Assembly: GCF_020873875.1 (NCBI RefSeq)
Contig: NZ_JAHWGU010000017.1
Coordinates: 1 to 64,000 of the forward strand
Direction of reading: 5' to 3'
Source: Actinoplanes sp. DH11
GTDB taxonomy: Bacteria > Actinomycetota > Actinomycetes > Mycobacteriales > Micromonosporaceae
Length of the DNA: 64,000 nucleotides
Shown: in pieces, positions 9,647-18,284 of the stretch
How the letters are laid out: the number at the start of each line of letters is the position of its first letter
Numbering within the stretch: position 1 is the first letter of the stretch
Made by a program: the position numbers and the translations under genes
The notes under the pieces: generated by a model
The model's input: the letters and a program-made list of their open reading frames with translations, nothing else
What the model was told of the DNA's origin: nothing
Databases searched by the model: none

Positions 9647-10215
9647 ACCCGTACAGGCTGGCGCGCCGCTCCCGCTCATCGACGAGCCGTTCCCGGACGT
9701 CCGCGGCGGCATCGCGCTCATCAGCGAGGGCGCTCACGCTCCTCGCACAGAGTTTTCGAGCTCGATGAGCGATCGTTCCTCCGCCCGAAGCTCCGCCGCG
9801 AGGAGCTGTGCATCTCTGTCTCTCACTTCGACGTTCGATTTCACGCTGCTCGGCGAAGGCTTCACCATCAACGCATGTCGTTCCAGGCGGTGATCTCGCG
9901 ATCAATCTCTCGCTGGTCGGCGACACGTTCTCGTTCACCGAGTTGCACTTCACGCAGATCGAACAGGCGGTCCCGCTCGTCGGCCGCCCATTGCCGGTCA
10001 TCAAGGGTGGCCTCTTGTTGGGTCGCCTGCTCCTCGCGGTGCTCGACAGCCTTGGCGCGGCGGTCCAGGTCGGCGTCGAGTCCACGGCGCTGCAGGTCCG
10101 CCTCCCGCTCCTGGCCTGACTCGCGCAGCAACTTCGCCGACGCCGCCATCTCGGCGTCGATCTCGGCCTGCTCGCCTGCGGCGCTCACGTCAGTGGTCTG
10201 AGCGTCCTCCGTCAT
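9647..10215 (-). pseudogene. Frameshifted coiled-coil protein gene
   Basis: From an ATG at 10215 (AAGGTGAAGCG precedes it) an acidic/basic coiled coil runs 115 codons (AADERDRLFDLREVQLGERE) and stops at 9868. The same heptad character then continues in other minus-strand frames without a gap: EAFAEQREIERRSERQ, then VRDRDAQLLAAELRAEERS, then ALADERDAAADVRERL to a stop at 9647. Such frame switching within one helical pattern indicates at least three indels in an originally longer gene. The 115-codon part could still be translated. Similar DERD-rich proteins are often found near GAF/ANTAR sensors in actinobacteria (recollection, not checked). Confidence 0.6.
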
Positions 10216-10561
10216 CGCTTCACCTTGCACCTTGACGGCGCTATGGTCGAGGCGTTCTCGCCCGTGACACCCTTCCAACCGTGCGGCGCTGCAGGTCAAA
10301 GTCTGCTCGGCTGCCTGCTGGGCCCGTGTAGCGCGGTCGAGCAGGGTCAGGGCCCGGCTCTGTGCGCGCGAGACGGCGAGCAAGATCAAGCTACGGTCCA
10401 GCCGCCGCTGTTGAGAATGCACCCGAATTCCACCTCCGCCTGCCACCGATGTCGTGGCGGGCCGCGTCCAATCAGCGCCGCATTCCCCACAATGGCCGAC
10501 TCAATACGCTGTTGCCGTCGTGGGCCGCTTGCCTTCACTCTCTAGTGGATCTTGCGATCTG

Positions 10562-10888
10562 TCAGGCGCCGGCGAGGCATGCGGACGCCGGCGCGTTGAA
10601 GGAGACGCGTTGCTCGGCGGCCCGGATCGCCAGACGCCGGTGGACCTCCTCGGGCACCCGCACCTGGAACTTTCCGGAGTAGCGCCGGTCGGCGATCGCC
10701 ATGGTCGGCACCTCCCGGGACGCCTCCATGTCGGCGACGATTCCTCCGGCCACGCACTGAATGCCGATGAACGCTTCCAAGCGGCCGGGCGAGCCAGGAG
10801 ACAGAGGGCAACTCGGCCACGGTGCCGACGTACTCACGTCCTCCGCCGACCAGTGAACCCGGTAGGTGTAGTGGTCCGCCACGCTCAC
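10562..10888 (-). pseudogene. HicB-family antitoxin gene with frameshifts
   Basis: The N-terminal part MSVADHYTYRVHWSAED is HicB-like; the next expected segment, EYVGTVAELPSVSWLAR, is found in the -1 shifted frame, and the sequence then returns to the first frame at EAFIGIQCVAGGIVADMEA, followed by the ribbon-helix-helix-like part YSGKFQVRVPEEVHRRLAIRA. At least two indels are therefore needed, and the C-terminus is also atypical. The GTG start overlaps a 30-codon residual frame (10885-10977). No intact hicA toxin is adjacent. Confidence 0.7.
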
Positions 10889-10961
10889 GATCGTTCCACC
10901 AGCTTCTCGACCGCGGTCAACGCCTGCTCCACTATCACCGGCGATACTACGAGGGCGGAGG

Positions 10962-11777
10962 TCAGTAACCCTCGCATGTCGGTGAGCCGCCGCCGGGATC
11001 AGGCCGGGCCCGCCCCAGCGCGCGGCGGAGAGTGGCTGGTGGGAGGCCTGTCTCGGCGCGGATCGCGCGGGTCATGTGGGCCTGGTCGGCGAAGCCGGTG
11101 CGGGCCGCGGTCGCGGCCAGGCCGGCCCCGGCGTCGAGGGCGTCGAGGGCTGCGCGGATTCGCAGGCGCCGGCGGTACGACCGGAGGGTGTCACCGGTGA
11201 CCAGGCGGAACGAGCGGGACAGGTGCCACGGTGACCAGCCGACCGCTGCGGCGAGTGCGGTCAGGTCCAGGGCCGGTTCGAGGTGCAGCAACTCGCGGAC
11301 CTCCTCGATCACCGGGTGCGGCGCCGCCGGGAGATGCCCGGCCGGGAGCAGCGCGGTCACCAGTTCCACGGCCAGCTCCACGGGAGGGGCCGGGTTCATG
11401 GGAGCGGCCGGGTTCATGGGAGCGGCCGGGAACATGGGGAGGGCCGGGGTCACGACGCGGAGCAGGCGGCGGTGCAGGAGGTCGGCGGCCGGTGTCACGC
11501 GGACCGGGCGGCGCGGGAAGCGGTCGGCGATCTCCGCCGGCAGGGCGACCGCCGTGCACACGTCGCCGCCGGCCGGGTGGGCCACCTGCTGGACCTCGCC
11601 GGGGCGCTGCACGTAACCGGTGGTGACGTCGGCGAGCTGTGCCCGCCCGTCGACGCGCCGGACGAACCGGCCCTGCCGGACCAGGACGAGCGCGAACCGG
11701 GCAGCGTGCTCGGCGGGACTCCAGCGCTCACGGGCCGGGCCGGCGCAACGGACTTCGGAGACCGGCACCTCGGGCAT
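10962..11777 (-). CDS. AraC-family transcriptional regulator
   Basis: A 271-residue regulator with a small cupin-like sensor half (about 1-110) and a C-terminal AraC DNA-binding domain with two helix-turn-helix units: DLTALAAAVGWSPWHLSRSF near 171-190 and LAATAARTGFADQAHMTRAI near 220-239. Between them is a short repeated linker (AAPMNP repeats near 118-130) caused by a 21-bp duplication. The start MPEVPVSEV was chosen because upstream frame sequence is Arg/Pro-rich and belongs to the divergent region. It is transcribed divergently from the DUF1579-like gene, whose promoter it may control. Confidence 0.88.
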   Translation of the reverse strand: MPEVPVSEVRCAGPARERWSPAEHAARFALVLVRQGRFVRRVDGRAQLADVTTGYVQRPGEVQQVAHPAGGDVCTAVALPAEIADRFPRRPVRVTPAADLLHRRLLRVVTPALPMFPAAPMNPAAPMNPAPPVELAVELVTALLPAGHLPAAPHPVIEEVRELLHLEPALDLTALAAAVGWSPWHLSRSFRLVTGDTLRSYRRRLRIRAALDALDAGAGLAATAARTGFADQAHMTRAIRAETGLPPATLRRALGRARPDPGGGSPTCEGY

Positions 11778-11841
11778 GTCGTCGACGCTATCCGCAAAAC
11801 CGTTCAAGACCGGGGGCCCCGGTGGCGCGCAGGCTGCCGGC

Positions 11842-12351
11842 ATGACTCTTGCGAACGTGCTGGGCGCGGCGGGGCCGCGACCTGGCGACGAGAAGGCGAT
11901 GCGGTTGTACGGGCGACTCGTCGGCACCTGGGACGTGGCGAACCGGTACCGCGGCGACGACGGCTCCTGGGTGTCCGGTACCGCGGTCTGGACCTTCGGC
12001 TGGGTGCTCGCCGGCCGGGCGGTCCAGGACGTCATGTGGTTCAGCGATCCCGGTCCGGACGGTTTCCCGGCCGTCACGACCGGCAGCACGATGCGACTCA
12101 AGCAGGCCGGGGACAACGACGACTGGCGCGTCGTCTGGTTCTCCCCTGATGGACGGACTGTCACGCTGGTGGGTCGCCCCGGTCCGGGCGGCGACATCGT
12201 CCAGGAGGGTGTACGCCTCGACCGTACCCATGTGCGCTGGCTCTTCAACGACGTCACCGAAACCAGTTTTCGCTGGCTGGGGTACATGCGTCGCAGCGCT
12301 GACGAGCCGTGGGACTTGGAGCAGGAGATGCTGGCACGCCGCCGTCCTTGA
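11842..12351 (+). CDS. DUF1579/lipocalin-like protein, unknown function
   Basis: A 169-residue cytoplasmic protein with the alternating beta pattern of small barrel proteins (LVGTWDVANRYRGDDGSW, AVWTFGWVLAGRAVQDVMW). Weighing the GTWD and GRAVQD motifs, it resembles DUF1579-type or heme-binding-like barrels; the function is unknown. A CAGGCT hexamer sits exactly 6 nt before the ATG, so it may be leaderless. It is divergent from the AraC regulator (64-bp gap) and its stop overlaps the arsR promoter. Confidence 0.75.
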   Translation: MTLANVLGAAGPRPGDEKAMRLYGRLVGTWDVANRYRGDDGSWVSGTAVWTFGWVLAGRAVQDVMWFSDPGPDGFPAVTTGSTMRLKQAGDNDDWRVVWFSPDGRTVTLVGRPGPGGDIVQEGVRLDRTHVRWLFNDVTETSFRWLGYMRRSADEPWDLEQEMLARRRP

Positions 12352-12377
12352 CATGTGACCAAATGGTCACCTAACTT
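12348..12377 (+). promoter_or_regulatory. arsR promoter with operator in the spacer; leaderless start
   Basis: TTGACA (12348-12353), 18-bp spacer, TAACTT (12372-12377), then ATG 7 nt on, at 12384, so transcription should start at the A of the ATG. Inside the spacer is the palindrome GTGACC-AAAT-GGTCAC (12355-12370), placed exactly where a repressor would block polymerase. The likely ligand is the ArsR protein encoded next, giving autoregulation. Confidence 0.75.
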
Positions 12378-12383
12378 GGCGTC

Positions 12384-12704
12384 ATGACGGACGACGATCG
12401 GGTTTTCAAGGCTCTCGCCGACCCGAGCCGTCGTTTCCTGCTCGACCTGCTCTTCGCGCGTGACGGCCGCACGCTCACCGAGCTGGAGTCCGAGCTCGAA
12501 ATGACGCGGTTCGGTGTCGCCAAGCATCTGCGGGTGCTCGAGGAGGCAGGTCTCGTCGTCGTGCGCCGTTCCGGCCGGGAGAAATTGCACTTTCTCAATC
12601 CCGTGCCGATCCGGCAGATCCACGACCGGTGGATCGACAAGTTCACCGAGCACCAGGTCACGGCACTCATCGATCTGAAACGACAGTTGGAGGAAGAGCC
12701 ATGA
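12384..12704 (+). CDS. ArsR-family transcriptional regulator
   Basis: A 106-residue winged-helix repressor: KALADPSRRFLLDLL (helix 1-2), TELESELEMTRFGVAKHLRVLEEAGLVVVRRSGRE (recognition helix and wing; only short parts are cited here). There is no metal-binding Cys box, so it belongs to the ArsR/SRPBCC-linked group and not to the metal sensors. It overlaps the next gene by an ATGA, a classic translationally coupled pair. The strong palindrome in its promoter argues for autorepression. Confidence 0.92.
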   Translation: MTDDDRVFKALADPSRRFLLDLLFARDGRTLTELESELEMTRFGVAKHLRVLEEAGLVVVRRSGREKLHFLNPVPIRQIHDRWIDKFTEHQVTALIDLKRQLEEEP

Positions 12705-13204
12705 GCACGACGCAGGTGCACCGCATCTGGATCAAGGCGGCGCCGGAGAAGATCTGGGACGCGATCATCGATCCGGAGTGGAACGCGCGCTACGGCTACG
12801 CGGCGCCCCAGTTCTACGAGCTGGAGAAGGGCGGCCGCTTCCACTCGACGCCCAACCAGGGGATGAAGGACTACGCCGCGGCCCACGGCTTCGCGATGGC
12901 CGACACCATCGCGGACGGCGAGATCCTCGAGGTGGACCCGCCGCGCCGGCTGGTGCAGACCTGGCGGATGCTGATGGACCCGGCCACCGCCGCCGAGCCG
13001 TTCAGCACGCTCACCTACGACATCGAGGACGCCGGCCCCGGGGTCTGCCGGCTCACCGTCACCCACGAGCTGACCGGCGCGCCGGCCACAGCCGCGCTGG
13101 TGCAGGGCACGCCGGAGCCGGGCGCGCCGGGCGGCGGCGGCTGGGCCTGGGTTCTCAGCGACCTCAAGTCCCTGCTGGAAACAGGCGCACCCCTGGCCGG
13201 CTGA
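12701..13204 (+). CDS. SRPBCC (AHSA1-like) domain protein
   Basis: A 167-residue START/Bet v 1-fold protein. The opening VHRIWIKAAPEKIWDAIIDPEW is the typical first strand and helix, and FSTLTYDIED and CRLTVTHEL form later strands. It overlaps arsR by 4 bp (ATGA), and ArsR plus AHSA1-type SRPBCC pairs are common in actinobacteria; such proteins probably bind a small hydrophobic ligand. The ligand is unknown. Confidence 0.9.
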   Translation: MSTTQVHRIWIKAAPEKIWDAIIDPEWNARYGYAAPQFYELEKGGRFHSTPNQGMKDYAAAHGFAMADTIADGEILEVDPPRRLVQTWRMLMDPATAAEPFSTLTYDIEDAGPGVCRLTVTHELTGAPATAALVQGTPEPGAPGGGGWAWVLSDLKSLLETGAPLAG

Positions 13205-13255
13205 ACCAGCGCCGGGCGACGGCGTCGGAAGACGGCGGATCAGACGAGAGGGGTA

Positions 13256-13294
13256 CGGGCCCAGGACCGGCCGGTGGTGCCGGTCCTGGGCCCG
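13256..13294. terminator. Bidirectional terminator hairpin
   Basis: A perfect 16-bp stem CGGGCCCAGGACCGGC (13256-13271)/GCCGGTCCTGGGCCCG (13279-13294), loop 7 nt, between the convergent SRPBCC and GT2 genes. No U-tract on either strand. Confidence 0.75.
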
Positions 13295-13304
13295 GACCAC
13301 CGTC

Positions 13305-14201
13305 TCAGCCGACGTAACGGCGGGCCACCGAGCGCCGCTGCGCCTCGTCCAGCCCGGACAGCCGGGCCTCCACCATCGGTGGCCTGGGCCGCCGGTTCGC
13401 CAGCAGCCAGCCCAGTCCCCGTGCCGCGTCGGCGGCGGCGAGCAGGGACGTCCGGTCCCGCGGGACGGTCCGGGCCAGGAAGAGCGTCCGGCGGACGGCC
13501 GCCCCCGCCGGCCGGCGCAACCAGGTGAACCAGAGTGTGTTGCGCAGGCCCACCCGGCGCCGGTGCGTGGCGTCCCGCAGCAGCGACGCCCGGTGGTGCA
13601 CGGTCAGCTCCTCCAGGTAGCAGAGCTCCCATCCGGCGGTGAGCAGGTCGGTCGCGAGCAACTCCTCCTCACCGCCGAGCCAGAGCCGCTCGTTGAATCC
13701 GCCGGCCGCCTCGAACGCCTCCCGCCGCACCACTGACGCACCGGCCAGGAAACTGCCCAGTGCCGGCCCGGGCAGCCAGTCCGGCCCGGGCACCGGCGAG
13801 TCCCGCAGTTCCGCCACGATCGGGTCCTCGGCGCCGGACGGCTCCACCACGATCCGCGCATTGACCAGACCCAGCTGGGGATGGTCGTCGAGCGCGTCGG
13901 CGGCCCTCGTCAGCGAACCCGGCGACCACCACGTGTCGTCGTCGCAGAAGGCCACGTACGGCGTCCGCAGTCTCCGTACCCCGATGTTGCGACCCACCGC
14001 GCCGAGGTTCTCGCTCAGAGCGACCACCTCGACCGTGGGAAAGCGGTCCCGGACCGCGTCCGCGGTCCCGTCCGTGGAACCGTTGTCGACAAGCACCACG
14101 TGCGGCTGTTCCGGCAGCTCCAGCAGCCGTTGTACGCACGCCACGGCCTCGTCGCGCCGTTGCCAGGTGATGACGACGACGCCCACCCGTGGATCCCCCA
14201 T
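13305..14201 (-). CDS. Glycosyltransferase family 2
   Basis: A 298-residue GT-A fold transferase: VVVITWQRRDEAVACV at the N-terminus, VDNGSTDGTADAV for nucleotide-sugar binding, and the metal-binding CDDDTWW (DXD-type) near residue 90. The acceptor-side motif LGGEEELLATDL is typical of rhamnosyl-like GT2 enzymes. GAGGAGGGG lies upstream of the ATG. No membrane segment is seen. Acceptor and sugar are unknown; no polysaccharide cluster surrounds it. Confidence 0.9.
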   Translation of the reverse strand: MGDPRVGVVVITWQRRDEAVACVQRLLELPEQPHVVLVDNGSTDGTADAVRDRFPTVEVVALSENLGAVGRNIGVRRLRTPYVAFCDDDTWWSPGSLTRAADALDDHPQLGLVNARIVVEPSGAEDPIVAELRDSPVPGPDWLPGPALGSFLAGASVVRREAFEAAGGFNERLWLGGEEELLATDLLTAGWELCYLEELTVHHRASLLRDATHRRRVGLRNTLWFTWLRRPAGAAVRRTLFLARTVPRDRTSLLAAADAARGLGWLLANRRPRPPMVEARLSGLDEAQRRSVARRYVG

Positions 14202-14307
14202 GAATGCCCCTCCTCAATGGCGGCGGGTGTCTTACCCCGGAATTGGTTATTCGCACGTTCCTGGGGCAACCGACTGATCAGAGACACCCGGACGAGGAGG
14301 AGACGAC

Positions 14308-15180
14308 GTGGATCCGCGTAGCAAGTACCCGAAGCCCGAGCTCGACGGTGGCGACCAGCAGCCGCCCGGCTCGACCTCCGCGATGCCGGACCGGCCCGAT
14401 CACGGCGAGGAGAGCTACCGGGGCAGCGGACGGCTGACCGGCCGCAAGGCGATCATCACGGGTGGCGACTCGGGGATCGGGCGGGCGGTGGCGATCGCGT
14501 ACGCCCGGGAGGGCGCCGACGTGCTGATCTCGTACCTGCCGGAGGAGGAGGCGGACGCCCGGGACACCGCGAGCTGGATCGAGAAGGCCGGCCGCAAGGC
14601 GGTCACCGTGCCCGGTGACATCCGGGACGAGGCGCACTGCCGGGCCATCGTCGATCGCGCGCTCACCGAACTCGGTGGCGTGGACATCCTGGTGAACAAC
14701 GCCGCGTACCAGATGTCTCAGCCGGGTGGGATCACCGACATCACCGACGAGCAGTTCGACCGGGTGATGAAGACCAACCTGTACGCGATGTTCTGGCTCT
14801 GCCGGGCCGCGGTGCCGCACCTGACGCCCGGCGCCTCGATCATCAACACCGCGTCGATTCAGGCGTACCAGTCGTCGAGCGCGCTCCTCGATTACGCCAC
14901 CACCAAGGGCGGCATCGTGGCCTTCACCAAGGCGCTCGCCGAGGACCTGGCGGAGAAGGGTGTCCGGGTCAACGCGGTGGCACCCGGCCCGATCTGGACG
15001 CCGCTGATCCCGGCCACCATGCACGAGGAGAAGATCAAGTCGTTCGGCTCGGACACGCCGCTCGGCCGGGCCGGACAGCCCGCCGAGCTGGCTGCCGCCT
15101 ACGTCTACTTCGCCTCGCAGGACGCGAGTTACACCACCGGCGAGGTCCTCGGCATCACCGGTGGCAAACCCGTCAGCTGA
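14308..15180 (+). CDS. Short-chain dehydrogenase/reductase (YghA/GSP39-like)
   Basis: A 290-residue NAD(P)-dependent oxidoreductase. Rossmann motif ITGGDSGIGRAVAIAYAREG (residues about 50-69), NNAAYQ, catalytic Ser in NTASIQAYQSS, and YATTK (Tyr and Lys). The roughly 45-residue Pro-rich N-terminal extension with YPKPEL is characteristic of the general-stress-protein-39/YghA branch. It starts at GTG after GGAGGAGA. The substrate is not known; the branch is usually stress-induced. Confidence 0.92.
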   Translation: MDPRSKYPKPELDGGDQQPPGSTSAMPDRPDHGEESYRGSGRLTGRKAIITGGDSGIGRAVAIAYAREGADVLISYLPEEEADARDTASWIEKAGRKAVTVPGDIRDEAHCRAIVDRALTELGGVDILVNNAAYQMSQPGGITDITDEQFDRVMKTNLYAMFWLCRAAVPHLTPGASIINTASIQAYQSSSALLDYATTKGGIVAFTKALAEDLAEKGVRVNAVAPGPIWTPLIPATMHEEKIKSFGSDTPLGRAGQPAELAAAYVYFASQDASYTTGEVLGITGGKPVS

Positions 15181-15189
15181 GCCGGCCGG

Positions 15190-15951
15190 TCACGCGCCGA
15201 ACAGGCCGGTCACCCAGTGGACCGCGGTCATCACCCACTCGGTCTGCTGCAGGTGGGCGAGCCCCACGCCGATCAGGAAGACACCGGTGGCCATGTGCGC
15301 GCCGCGGGCGGTGTGCCGGACCCGGCCCAGCTGACGCTCGAGCACGAGCCGGCCGGCCAGCCGGGCCAGGGCGAACACGCCCGCGGCGACGCACAGCGAG
15401 GTGATGAAGACGATGATCGGGGTGATCTTGGAGCCGTCGGTCGACAGCACCCAGATGCCCCACGAGACGAACGCGAAGATCAGTGGGGCGTTGCTCCACT
15501 CGCTGCCGCGGCGCAGCCGGCGGATGTGCCAGCTCAGCGGTTGCCGCTCGGCCGACGCCTGACCCTCGGCCTCCGCCGGCCAGCCGGTGCCGGTCGGCTC
15601 GTGCTCGGCGGCGAAGTGCTCGGTGCGCTGCGTCACCCGGGCGCGGCCGCGACTGAACGGCGACGGCTCCGGCGCTGCCGGGTGCGCCCCGTGCGGGCCG
15701 AACGGCGGCACGCCGGGCTGCTGCGGCGACGCGTCCGGCCGGTGCACCTGCGTCTGCGCGTGGGCCTGTCCCGGCTTCGCAGGCTGCTGGGCCTGCGTGT
15801 GCCCCGCCTGAGTGTGCGGATGGTGCACCTGGGTGCGCGGCGCCTCGTGGTGCGGCGCCTGATGCGTCACGGGCGTGGTCGGCGCCTCGGCCCACGGGTC
15901 CTGCGGCGGCATGTCGAGCGTCCGCTCGGACCACTGCGGTTGCTCCGGCAT
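15190..15951 (-). CDS. His/Pro/Gln-rich membrane protein, unknown function
   Basis: A 253-residue protein. Residues 1-150 are low complexity and rich in His, Pro, Gln and Ala (APHHEAPRTQVHHPHTQ), followed by a basic stretch and three likely membrane segments (about 165-185, 190-212, 228-248). An SD sequence GAGAGGGG precedes the ATG at 15951; the longer frame upstream is not needed. The soluble N-terminus probably faces the cytoplasm. I do not recognise the family. Confidence 0.75.
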   Translation of the reverse strand: MPEQPQWSERTLDMPPQDPWAEAPTTPVTHQAPHHEAPRTQVHHPHTQAGHTQAQQPAKPGQAHAQTQVHRPDASPQQPGVPPFGPHGAHPAAPEPSPFSRGRARVTQRTEHFAAEHEPTGTGWPAEAEGQASAERQPLSWHIRRLRRGSEWSNAPLIFAFVSWGIWVLSTDGSKITPIIVFITSLCVAAGVFALARLAGRLVLERQLGRVRHTARGAHMATGVFLIGVGLAHLQQTEWVMTAVHWVTGLFGA

Positions 15952-16052
15952 TTTTCCCCTCTCGGACTGCGGTCGGCGACCGGCGTCAGTTCGAGAGTAA
16001 CGAGCCAACAAATCGGTCGCCCTCGCAGACAGCAGTCCGTTACACACATGCC

Positions 16053-17267
16053 ATGGATGAAGAGCTTTCGGTTCGGCCCGCCACGCCGGCCGACTTCCCG
16101 GCGATCTGCGAACTGCTGAGCACGGTCTTCCACGAGGACGTCGACCCGGACCTCGAGTCGGAGATCTACGAGACCGAGCGGTCGCTGGTCGCCGACGACG
16201 CCGGCACGGTGGTGGGACACGCCGACGCGTTCACCCGCGAACTCACCGTCCCGGGTGCGGTCGTCCCGGCCGCGCACGTCTCCGCGGTGGGTGTGCTGCC
16301 CACCCATCGCCGGCGCGGGATCCTGACCCGGATGATGCACCGCCAGCTGCGGGACACGGCCGAGGCGGGGCGCGAGGCGGTCGCGGTGCTCTGGGCCAGC
16401 GAGACCACGATCTACCCCCGCTTCGGGTACGGGCCCGCCTGCAACCGCCTCACCATGTCGATCATGAATCGTGAGGTACGTCTCCCCGCGCCACCGGCCA
16501 CCCCCACCGGCCGCCTGCGGATGGGCGATCCGACCGAGCTGCTGCCCGGCATCGGCAAGGTCTACGAACAGCTCCGGCCGGAACGTCCCGGCTGGTCCAG
16601 CCGGCCCGACCACTGGTGGCGGCACGTGCTGAGCGACCCCAAGGAGAAACGGGGTGGCGCCGGTCCGCTGCGTGCCGTGGTGCACGAGGGCCCCGGCGGC
16701 ACCACCGGGTACGCGCTGTGGCGGATCAAGGACGACTGGACGGCACACGGGCCGAGCGCCGAGGTCGTGGTGCGCGAGGTGGTCGCCGCCGACCCGGAGA
16801 CGTACGCGGCGCTGTGGCGATTTCTGCTCGGCATCGACCTGACCCGTACCGTGACGCATCGGCTGGCGGCCGTCGACGAGCCCCTGCAATATTTGGTCGA
16901 CGAGCCCCGGCGCCTCGGCGCAGCGGTCGGTGACGGCCTCTGGGTCCGCCTGGTCGACGTGCCCGCCGCGCTCGCCGCCCGGCGCTACGCGACCGAGGTC
17001 GACGTGGTGCTCGAGGTCACCGACCCGATCCTGGAACAGAACACCGGCCGATGGCGGCTCGCCGGCGGCCCCGGCGGCGCGGCCTGCTCCCGGACCACCG
17101 ACCCGGCCGATCTGGCCTGCACGGTGACCGAGCTGGGCGCGGCCTACCTGGGCGCCACGTCGCTCACCTCGCTGGCGGCCGCCGGCCGGGTGCGGCAGCT
17201 GACCGGGAACGATCCGTCGATCGCCTTCGGCTGGCACCGGAAGCCGAGTCCGACCGAGGTGTTCTGA
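16053..17267 (+). CDS. Eis-family GNAT N-acetyltransferase
   Basis: A 404-residue acetyltransferase with the Eis architecture: two tandem GNAT domains and a C-terminal sterol-carrier-like domain. The acetyl-CoA loop is VSAVGVLPTHRRRGILTRMM (residues about 75-94); YPRFGYG marks the first domain's end. The chain ends in a bare Phe carboxylate (PTEVF), and in Eis enzymes the C-terminal carboxylate is the catalytic base. Eis enzymes acetylate lysines and aminoglycosides; whether this one does is inference. Confidence 0.9.
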   Translation: MDEELSVRPATPADFPAICELLSTVFHEDVDPDLESEIYETERSLVADDAGTVVGHADAFTRELTVPGAVVPAAHVSAVGVLPTHRRRGILTRMMHRQLRDTAEAGREAVAVLWASETTIYPRFGYGPACNRLTMSIMNREVRLPAPPATPTGRLRMGDPTELLPGIGKVYEQLRPERPGWSSRPDHWWRHVLSDPKEKRGGAGPLRAVVHEGPGGTTGYALWRIKDDWTAHGPSAEVVVREVVAADPETYAALWRFLLGIDLTRTVTHRLAAVDEPLQYLVDEPRRLGAAVGDGLWVRLVDVPAALAARRYATEVDVVLEVTDPILEQNTGRWRLAGGPGGAACSRTTDPADLACTVTELGAAYLGATSLTSLAAAGRVRQLTGNDPSIAFGWHRKPSPTEVF

Positions 17268-17297
17268 GGTGGGCCGCACAGCGGTAGCGTCGGCGTC

Positions 17298-17975
17298 ATG
17301 GGTCAGCCCGAACGACGGCGCCGCCGTGTCCGTCCTTCGTCGGGAACGACGGAGAACACCACCGCGCCCGCCGAGCCGTCCGACGAGACGCCCCCGCCCG
17401 CGCGGACCGGCCCGGTCCCGGGCCCACCCCCGTCGGCGCCACCGGTGCCCGGCCCGCCGCCCGCCGCCGTTCCTGGTCCACCGCCCGGCGCCGTGCCAGG
17501 CCCACCAACCGGCGCCCAGCCAGGTCCACCAACCGGCCCGGCTTCGGGGCCGACGCCGGTCCCTACGCCCGGTCCGCCGCCCGGCGTTGCTCCCGGCCCG
17601 ACTCCTGGTCCCACTCCTGGTCCGCCTCCCGGCCCGACTCCTGGTCCAACTCCTGGTCCGCCACCCGGCGCGGCTCCCGGCCCGACTCCTGGGCAGGGTT
17701 CCGGCGCGGCGGAGGTGAGTCCTGAGCGGGTGCGGCCGACTCGGGGCGGCTATCCGAAACGGCCCGGCCCGGGTGCTGGGGCGAGCGACGACCGAGAGAC
17801 CGAGCGCGGGCTGCGGGGCCTGGTCGGTTCCGGGTCTTCGCAGGTCAGCGTGGGGGCGGCGCTACGGGCGCGTGACGCGTCCCGGCCGAGCGACGAGCAG
17901 GTCGCCGAGGCCGAGCGCGACCTGGTGATCGTCCGCCGCAACTGGCTGCCCCGCGAGGAACTCCCCCGCCGCTGA
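17298..17975 (+). CDS. Proline-rich protein with conserved C-terminal segment
   Basis: A 225-residue protein. Residues 30-140 are a low-complexity Pro/Gly tract (repeated GPTPGPPPG), and the last 80 residues are charged and helical (SVGAALRARDASRPSDEQV, AEAERDLVIVRRNWLPREEL). A TAGCGT hexamer lies 7 nt before the ATG, suggesting a leaderless message. The gene follows the Eis gene by 30 bp. The family is not recognised; the well-composed C-terminus suggests it is a real protein. Confidence 0.65.
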   Translation: MGQPERRRRRVRPSSGTTENTTAPAEPSDETPPPARTGPVPGPPPSAPPVPGPPPAAVPGPPPGAVPGPPTGAQPGPPTGPASGPTPVPTPGPPPGVAPGPTPGPTPGPPPGPTPGPTPGPPPGAAPGPTPGQGSGAAEVSPERVRPTRGGYPKRPGPGAGASDDRETERGLRGLVGSGSSQVSVGAALRARDASRPSDEQVAEAERDLVIVRRNWLPREELPRR

Positions 17976-17982
17976 CACGAGG

Positions 17983-18112
17983 CCGGCCCGCGAACAACCC
18001 GGCCCGCAAACAGGCCAGCCCGCAAACAGCCGGGCTCGCAAACAGGCCGGCCCGCAAACAGGCCGGCCCGCAAACAGCCCAACCCGCGAACAGCCCGGCC
18101 CGCAAACAGGCC
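17983..18112. repeat. 16-bp minisatellite, about 8 copies
   Basis: Imperfect direct repeats of CGGCCCGCAAACAGGC, about eight copies, directly after the stop of the proline-rich gene. The rest of 17976-18757 holds further repeats and the first 75-bp element but no gene. Confidence 0.85.
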
Positions 18113-18284
18113 GGGCAGGAAACGGCCCGGCCGGGACCGGTGGTGCCGGTGGTGCCGCCGGGTGTGGCGCGCGCGGTGCTACGCAGGCAAACCCGGGACG
18201 CGCGGCGGGCTCTGGGGCCGATCGTTCCCGGGATGTCCCTGTGGATGCGTGATGCGGCCCGCTGCGTTGGGTCCGCGTGACGTT

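Noticed and set aside
10885-10977. 30-codon frame overlapping the hicB start as GTGA
   Set aside because: Too short and overlaps the end of the AraC gene; mentioned only as a possible remnant upstream of hicB.
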